DNA of 64,000 nucleotides from Mycolicibacterium aurum. Lineage in GTDB: Bacteria > Actinomycetota > Actinomycetes > Mycobacteriales > Mycobacteriaceae. Below are positions 59,129 through 64,000 of this stretch, piece after piece. Each line of letters begins with the position of its first letter. Within the stretch, counting starts at the first letter, position 1. The stretch covers positions 5,974,731 through 6,038,730 of the forward strand of contig LT549889.1 of the NCBI GenBank assembly GCA_900078775.1, given 5' to 3'. A model generated the notes under the pieces. It was not told the origin of the DNA. It searched no databases and saw only the letters and a program-made list of their open reading frames with translations. The position numbers and the translations under genes are program-made.

Positions 59129-60573
59129 CCACTGCCGAAGCGGCAACCAGCGAAAGCGACCAGAAGGTCAGTCTCCCGACGCTGACGGCGATGGTCATCG
59201 GGTCGATGATCGGGTCCGGGGTGTTCCTGCTTCCGCAGCGCTTCGGTACCGAGGCCGGCGTGGCCGGTGCGTTGATCGCCTGGATCATCGCCGGTGCCGG
59301 CATGCTCATGCTGGCCTTCGTCTTCCAGCGGCTGGCCACCCGCAAACCCGACCTCGACGCCGGCATCTACGCCTACGCCCGGGCCGGCTTCGGTGACTAC
59401 GTGGGCTTCAACTCCGCCTTCGGGTTCTGGGCCTCGGCCTGTGCGGGAAACACCTCCTACTGGGTGCTGATCATGGCGACCACCAGCGCGCTGTTCCCGG
59501 CGCTGGGCGCCGGGGACACGGTGCTGGCGGTGATCTGCTCCTCGATCGGGGTGTGGCTGTTCTTCTACCTGATCATGCGCGGAGTCAAGGAGGCGGCGAT
59601 CATCAACAGGATCGCCACCTTCGCCAAGATCGTGCCGATCCTGGTGTTCATCCTGGTCGCCCTGATCGCCTTCAAGGCCGACGTGTTCACCGGCAACTTC
59701 TGGGGTGGAGACGGAAACTATTCCTGGACTTCACTGTTCGAGCAGGCCAAGGGCACGATGTTGATCACGGTGTTCGTGTTCCTCGGTATCGAGGGCGCCA
59801 GCGTGTACTCGCGGTTCGCCCGCAAGCGCGAGGACGTGGGCCGGGCCACTGTCATCGGCTTCCTGTCGGTGCTCGCGGTCTTCATGCTCGTCACACTGTC
59901 CTCCTACGGGGTGATGACGCAGAGCGAACTGGCCGGCGCCGCCCAGCCGTCCATGGCCTCGGTGATGGAATCCGTTGTCGGCGAGTGGGGTTCGGTGTTC
60001 ATCCGGGTCGGAGTCATCCTCTCGGTGCTGGGCGCCTATCTGGCCTGGACGTTGATGGCCGCCGAGATCCTCTACATCCCGGCGAAGGCCAAAGACATGC
60101 CGCGCTTCCTGGCCAAGGAGAACGCCAACGGCGCCCCGGTGCCGGCGCTGGTGATGGCCGCCGGCCTGGTGCAGCTGCTGCTGATCCTGCTGCTGTTCAC
60201 CTCCGAGGCACTGGACTTCATGCTCGATCTGACCGCCGCGCTGGCACTGATCCCGTATCTGCTCGCCGCGGCGTACGCGCTGAAGCTGACCGTCACCCGG
60301 GAGACCTACGGGGACCGGCGCTCTCTCGTCCCGGACATGGTGATCTCGGCGGTGGCCACCGTCTACACGCTGTTCCTGGTGTACGCGGCGGGGTGGGATC
60401 ACCTGCTGCTGTCCTGCATCCTGTACGCGCCGGGCGCACTGCTGTATTGGAAAGCGCGGCGGGAGAACAACATCCGGGTGTTCACCCCGGCCGAAGCCGT
60501 GCTGTGCGCCGTCATCGTCGTGGGTGCGGTGGCCGGCGTCGTCTTTCTGATCACCGGCGCGATCACAATCTGA
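59125..60573 (+). CDS. arcD: APC-family amino-acid exchanger, arginine:ornithine antiporter-like
   Basis: A 482-residue, roughly 12-helix APC transporter. The first helix has MVIGSMIGSGVFLLPQ, the APC G-S/T-G-I/V-F motif, and YVGFNSAFGFWASACAGN and EGASVYSRFARKREDVGRAT are typical of the arginine/ornithine antiporter branch. GTG start overlapping the preceding stop. The arginine deiminase gene follows after 11 nt, so the pair should import arginine and export ornithine during arginine breakdown. Confidence 0.85.
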   Translation: MTTAEAATSESDQKVSLPTLTAMVIGSMIGSGVFLLPQRFGTEAGVAGALIAWIIAGAGMLMLAFVFQRLATRKPDLDAGIYAYARAGFGDYVGFNSAFGFWASACAGNTSYWVLIMATTSALFPALGAGDTVLAVICSSIGVWLFFYLIMRGVKEAAIINRIATFAKIVPILVFILVALIAFKADVFTGNFWGGDGNYSWTSLFEQAKGTMLITVFVFLGIEGASVYSRFARKREDVGRATVIGFLSVLAVFMLVTLSSYGVMTQSELAGAAQPSMASVMESVVGEWGSVFIRVGVILSVLGAYLAWTLMAAEILYIPAKAKDMPRFLAKENANGAPVPALVMAAGLVQLLLILLLFTSEALDFMLDLTAALALIPYLLAAAYALKLTVTRETYGDRRSLVPDMVISAVATVYTLFLVYAAGWDHLLLSCILYAPGALLYWKARRENNIRVFTPAEAVLCAVIVVGAVAGVVFLITGAITI

Positions 60574-60584
60574 GAGGACTCGAT

Positions 60585-61832
60585 ATGACGACCCAACCGT
60601 CGGCCACCTACGGGGTGCACTCCGAGGTCGGCACCCTGCGCAAGGTGCTGGTCTGCTCACCGGGGCTCGCCCACGAGCGGCTCACCCCGACCAACTGTGA
60701 CGATCTGCTGTTCGACGATGTGCTGTGGGTGCAGAACGCGCGGCGCGACCACTTCGACTTCATGTCCAAGATGCGCGACCGCGGGGTCGAGGTCGTCGAA
60801 CTGCACGAACTGCTCACCCAGACCATGCAGATACCCGACGCGAAGTCCTGGCTGCTGGACCGCAAGATCGTCGCCAACGAGGTCGGTCTCGGCCTGGTCG
60901 AGGAGACCCGGGCCTTCCTCGACGAATTGGTGCCCAGTCGCCTCACCGAGTTCCTGATCGGCGGGATGTCCATCCGGGACCTGCCCAGTGAGATCGGTTC
61001 CGGTTACCGGGCCCTGGCGCGGGAGGACACCGGCGTCACCGAGTATCTGATGCCGCCGCTGCCGAACACGCTCTACACCCGGGACACCACTTGCTGGGTC
61101 TACGGCGGGCTGACGCTCAACCCGCTGTACTGGCCGGCCCGGCACGACGAGACGCTGCTGATGAAGGCCATCTACGAGTTCCACCCCGACTACGTGGGAT
61201 CGACGGTGTGGTGGGGCGATCCGGAGAAGTCATGGGGGTTGGCGACCATCGAGGGCGGGGACGTCCTCATCCCGGGCAACGGCGTGGTGCTCATCGGGAT
61301 GAGTGAACGGACCTCACGCCAGGCCATCACCCAGGTGGCGGCGGCCCTGTTCGCGCGGGCGCTGCGGAGAAGGTGATCGTGGCGGGCATGCCGAAACTGC
61401 GCGCGGCGATGCACCTGGACACGGTGTTCACCTTCGCCGACCGTGACGTGGTGACGATCTACCCGGACATCGTGGACAACATCGCCGGTTCACCCTGCTG
61501 CCCAGCGATCGGAATCCCGGGTCGAGGTCATCGAGGAGACCAAACCGTTCACCGAGGTGGTGGCGGCCGCGCTGGGCCTGGCGGCGTTGCGGATCGTCGA
61601 GACCGGCGGCACCCGGTACGACTCGGAACGCCAACAGTGGGACAGCGGCAACAACCTGGTGGCCGTCGAACCCGGCGTCGTCTTCGCCTATGACCGCAAC
61701 ATCCACACCAATTCACTGCTGCGCAAGGCCGGGGTAGAGGTGATCACCATCGTGGGCGCCGAACTGGGCCGCGGCCGCGGCGGCGGGCACTGCATGACCT
61801 GCCCGATCATCCGTGACCCGGTCACCTTCTAG
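60585..61832 (+). CDS. arcA: Arginine deiminase (three frameshifts as written)
   Basis: The enzyme hydrolyses arginine to citrulline and ammonia. Frame 1 covers the N-terminal two thirds (VHSEVGTLRKVLVCSPGL; LPNTLYTRDTTCWVYGG; EGGDVLIPGNGVVLIGMSER). The frame is then broken near 61355 (CGGGC for CGGGGC), 61490 (CCGGTTC for CCGGGTTC) and 61522 (CCCGGGTC for CCCGGGGTC). The C-terminal third then gives TGGTRYDSERQQWDSGNN, HTNSLL and the catalytic Cys in GRGRGGGHCMTCPI. Each break is one lost G in a G-run; repairing them yields 416 residues, a normal length. I treat the gene as intact in the organism. Confidence 0.85.
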
Positions 61833-61848
61833 TCCCCCCGGGACCTAC

Positions 61849-61862
61849 TAGAACACGTTTCA
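61849..61862. promoter_or_regulatory. KstR-like box upstream of the SDR gene
   Basis: The 14-mer TAGAACACGTTTCA fits the published KstR consensus TNNAACNNGTTNNA exactly. It lies just upstream of a -10-like TAGCCT (61872-61877) and about 40 nt before the SDR start. KstR is the TetR-type repressor of mycobacterial sterol catabolism. Confidence 0.5.
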
Positions 61863-61903
61863 GTCGGCTGCTAGCCTGACCCGGGCCGACGAGAGGACTG
61901 GGC

Positions 61904-62743
61904 ATGGCGGGCAATCTGGAGGGCAAGGTCGCCTTCATCACCGGGGCGGCCCGCGGCCAGGGCCGGGCGCACGCGGTCCGGTTGGCGACCGAGGGCGCCG
62001 ACATCATCGCTGCGATATCTGCGCACCGGTGTCGAGTTCGATCACCTATCCGGCGGCCACCGCCGAGGACCTCGCCGAGACGGTGCGGGCGGTCGAGGCC
62101 ACCGGCCGCAAGGTGCTGGCCCGTGCGGTCGACATCCGCGACCTCGCGGCCCAGGAGCAGTTGGTGGCCGATGCGGTGGAGCAGTTCGGCCGGCTCGACA
62201 TCGTGGTGGCCAACGCCGGCGTGCTCAGCTGGGGCGACTGTGGGAGCTCACCCCGGAACAGTGGGACACCGTCGTCGATGTCAACCTCAACGGCACCTGG
62301 CGCACCATCCGGGCGACGGTCCCGGCCATGATCGAGGCCGGCAACGGCGGGTCGATCATCATCGTCAGCTCCTCGGCCGGGCTGAAGGCCACCCCCGGCA
62401 ACGGCACTACGCCGCGTCCAAGCACGGGCTCACGGGCTGACCAACACGCTGGCGCTGGAGGTGGGGGAGTTCGGCATCCGGGTGAACTCGATCCACCCTA
62501 CTCGATCGACACCCGATGATCGAGCCCGAGGCGATGGGCGCGCTGTTCGCCAAGCACCCGAGCTTCCTGCACAGCTTCGCCCCGATGCCCTACCAACGGG
62601 TGACCGACGGCAAGAACGAGGGGCTGGCCGCCTTCATGACCCCTGAAGAGGTCGCCGATGTGGTGGCCTGGCTGGCCGGCGACGGTTCGGCGACGCTGTC
62701 GGGCAGCCAGATCGCCGTCGACCGCGGCGTCATGAAGTACTAG
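61904..62743 (+). CDS. Mycofactocin-type short-chain dehydrogenase (six 1-nt losses as written)
   Basis: The N-terminus GKVAFITGAARGQGRAHAVR and the insertion after GADIIA are hallmarks of the actinobacterial SDR group that uses non-exchangeable NAD with mycofactocin. Other blocks are NAGVLSWG, SIIIVSSSAG, HYAASKHG (catalytic Tyr and Lys) and AVDRGVMKY at the end. Six single-base losses (near 62013, 62236, 62407, 62438, 62500 and 62513) move the reading frame; the net shift is zero and repair gives about 281 residues. All but one lie in G/C runs. Probably an intact gene; a sterol or alcohol substrate is suggested by the upstream KstR-like box. Confidence 0.75.
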
Positions 62744-63893
62744 ACGTCGGTCAGGGCCTCGGCGAATCGGTCCACCGCCCAGTCGATCTCGTCGGCGGTG
62801 ATCACCAGCGGGGGTGCGAAGCGCAGGGTCTGGCCTGAGTGTCCTTGACCAGGACGCCGCGTTCGGCCAGTCGCAGACTGACCTGTTTCCCGGTGCCCAG
62901 GCCGGCGTCGATGTCGACGCCGGCCCACAGCCCCTTACCACGCACCGCGGTGACGCCCGGACGCCGGCCAGCCGGGCATGCAGATGTGCGCCGAGTTCGG
63001 CTGCGCGGGACTGGAATTCACCGGATTCCAGGATCTCGACGACCGTCGATCCGATCGCGGCGGCCAGCGGATTCCCGCCGAACGTGGAGCCGTGCTCACC
63101 GGGATGCAGCACGCCGAGCACGCTACGGTCGGCGACCACCGCGGACAGCGGAATCACCCCGCCCAGGGCTTTGCCCAGCACATACACACCACACCCCAGT
63201 GATCACAGGCGAAGGTCCGGCCGGTGCGCGCCAGGCCGGACTGGATCTCGTCGGCGATCAACAGCACATCGCGCTCGGTGCACAGTCGGCGCACCCGGGC
63301 AGGAAGTCGTCGGGCGGCACGATGATGCCGCCTCACCCTGGATCGGCTCCAGCAGGACGGCCACCGTGCTCGCCGCGTCCGCGTCCCCGAACGGGACGGA
63401 CCGGAAGCCCGGGTGTACGGGCCGAAGCCGTTCCGGGCCGCCGGGTCGTCGGAGAAACTGATGATGGTGGTGGTGCGGCCGTGGAAGTTGTTCCGCGCCA
63501 CCCACGATATTGGCCGCGGCGCGCCGCGTTGCGCGGGCCTTGATGGCGCTCTCCACCGCCTCGGCGCCGCTGTTCATCGGCAGCACCATGTCCTTGCCGC
63601 ACAGCCCGGCCAGTGCCGCGCAGAACGGGCCCAACCGGTCGGAGTGGAATGCCGGCTCACCAGCGTGACGGTGTCGAGTTGGGCGTGCGCGGCGGCGGTG
63701 ATCACCGGATTGCGGTGGCCGAAGTTCACCGCGGAGTAGGCGGCCAGGCAGTCCAGGTAGCGGCGGCCGTCCACATCGGTGATCCAGGCGCCTCGGCCGA
63801 CGCCGCGACCACCGGCAACGGTGCGTAGTTGTGCGCGGTGTGCAGCTCCTCCAGGGCGATCGCGGTATTGCTGAGCTCATGCATGATCGTCAC
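62740..63893 (-). CDS. rocD: Ornithine aminotransferase (about nine indels as written)
   Basis: A class III PLP aminotransferase converting ornithine to glutamate semialdehyde. Pieces found in order across shifting frames: AHNYAPLPVVAA, DGRRYLDCLAAYSAVNFGHR, MVLPMNSGAEAVESAIKARA, FHGRTTTIISFSDDP, LLEPIQGE, DVLLIADEIQSGLARTGR, the PLP-lysine segment VLGKALGGVIPLSAVV, HGSTFGGNPLAAAIG and LRFAPPLVITADEIDWAV. Most breaks are single lost G/C bases; one G is gained near 63505 and about 7 nt seem lost near 63190. GTG 63893 overlaps the DDAH stop; ATG 63884 is an alternative. The 3' end overlaps the SDR stop. M. tuberculosis rocD is itself split, so a real lesion cannot be ruled out. Confidence 0.75.
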
Positions 63894-64000
63894 GAATACA
63901 CCTCCAGCGTGCAGCATTTGACGGACCCGCCGCCCTTGAGCAGCTCGGACAGGTCCACCCCGACGGGTTCGAAACCGGCGGCGCGCAGCTGATCGGCGAA
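63890..64000 (-). CDS. ddaH: Dimethylarginine dimethylaminohydrolase-like protein, C-terminal end (partial)
   Basis: The last 36 codons of a gene entering from the right. The end LSELLKGGGSVKCCTLEVYS contains the GGGSVKC(C)T motif with the catalytic Cys of the amidinotransferase/DDAH fold. It overlaps the rocD GTG (GTGA). DDAH makes citrulline from methylarginines; the relative Rv2323c sits before rocD in M. tuberculosis. Confidence 0.75.
   Translation of the reverse strand, partial: FADQLRAAGFEPVGVDLSELLKGGGSVKCCTLEVYS

Noticed and set aside
61904..63893. Interpretation of the SDR and rocD as truly decayed pseudogenes
   Set aside because: Breaks are overwhelmingly single-base losses in G/C runs, all conserved motifs survive in order, and the same error type hits essential tuf.

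Overview
The window is chromosomal DNA of a high-GC actinomycete, almost certainly a mycobacterium of the Mycolicibacterium (rapid-grower) type. The evidence is the gene order: GH38 mannosidase - ROK kinase - rplJ - rplL - mkl - rpoB - rpoC - nfo - fadE8 - echA4 - PaaX regulator - echA5 - TetR - rpsL - rpsG - fusA - tuf, which parallels Rv0648-Rv0685 of M. tuberculosis. Mycobacterial family traits agree: DUF3060 and DUF3558-like lipoproteins, a mycofactocin-type SDR, GTG/TTG starts, leaderless genes with TANNNT -10 boxes, and a TTG-started rpoB.

Region 1 (1-14.4 kb) is an aromatic-catabolism block that accounts for nearly the whole benzoate/catechol branch of the beta-ketoadipate pathway. benA, benB and a single reading frame fusing BenC, an FCD-type sensor domain and BenD turn benzoate into catechol. 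benK imports aromatic acid and a LuxR/AAA-type regulator (BenR-like) closes that operon. On the other strand catR-catB-catA-catC take catechol to the enol-lactone. pcaD (3' end only) and pcaI/pcaJ make beta-ketoadipate and its CoA ester. The divergent benA/catR gap carries a perfect 13-bp inverted repeat and a second, 6-bp one.

Region 2 (14.5-22.3 kb) holds two DinB-like genes divergent from a WYL regulator, then a GH38 mannosidase, a SurA/parvulin-like small protein and a ROK sugar kinase in an overlapping cassette.

Region 3 (22.3-49.7 kb) is core information processing: L10/L7-L12 with an attenuator-like leader, MCE ATPase mkl, rpoB, rpoC, then endonuclease IV, a PAP2 membrane enzyme, acyl-CoA metabolism genes, a small secreted-protein cluster (DUF3060 / VanX-like / DUF3060), two lipoproteins, a TetR regulator, and the str operon rpsL-rpsG-fusA-tuf. 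The rifampicin and streptomycin target residues in rpoB and rpsL are wild type. As written, tuf lacks one G and is frameshifted; restoring it gives exactly 396 aa.

Region 4 (49.7-58.8 kb) is accessory: a lipoprotein, a TM2 protein, and a striking cluster of two NarL/LuxR-type response regulators flanked by two paralogous, very large histidine kinases. Each kinase contains two membrane-plus-cytoplasmic units, the second degenerate. This is the best candidate for an undescribed system.

Region 5 (58.8-64 kb) is an arginine/ornithine catabolism island: an NhaC remnant, an APC-type arginine:ornithine exchanger, arginine deiminase arcA, a mycofactocin-type SDR behind a KstR-like box, ornithine aminotransferase rocD and the 3' end of a DDAH gene. 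The last about 2.6 kb carries roughly 18 small indels, mostly lost bases in G/C runs. I interpret these as consensus errors rather than real gene decay.
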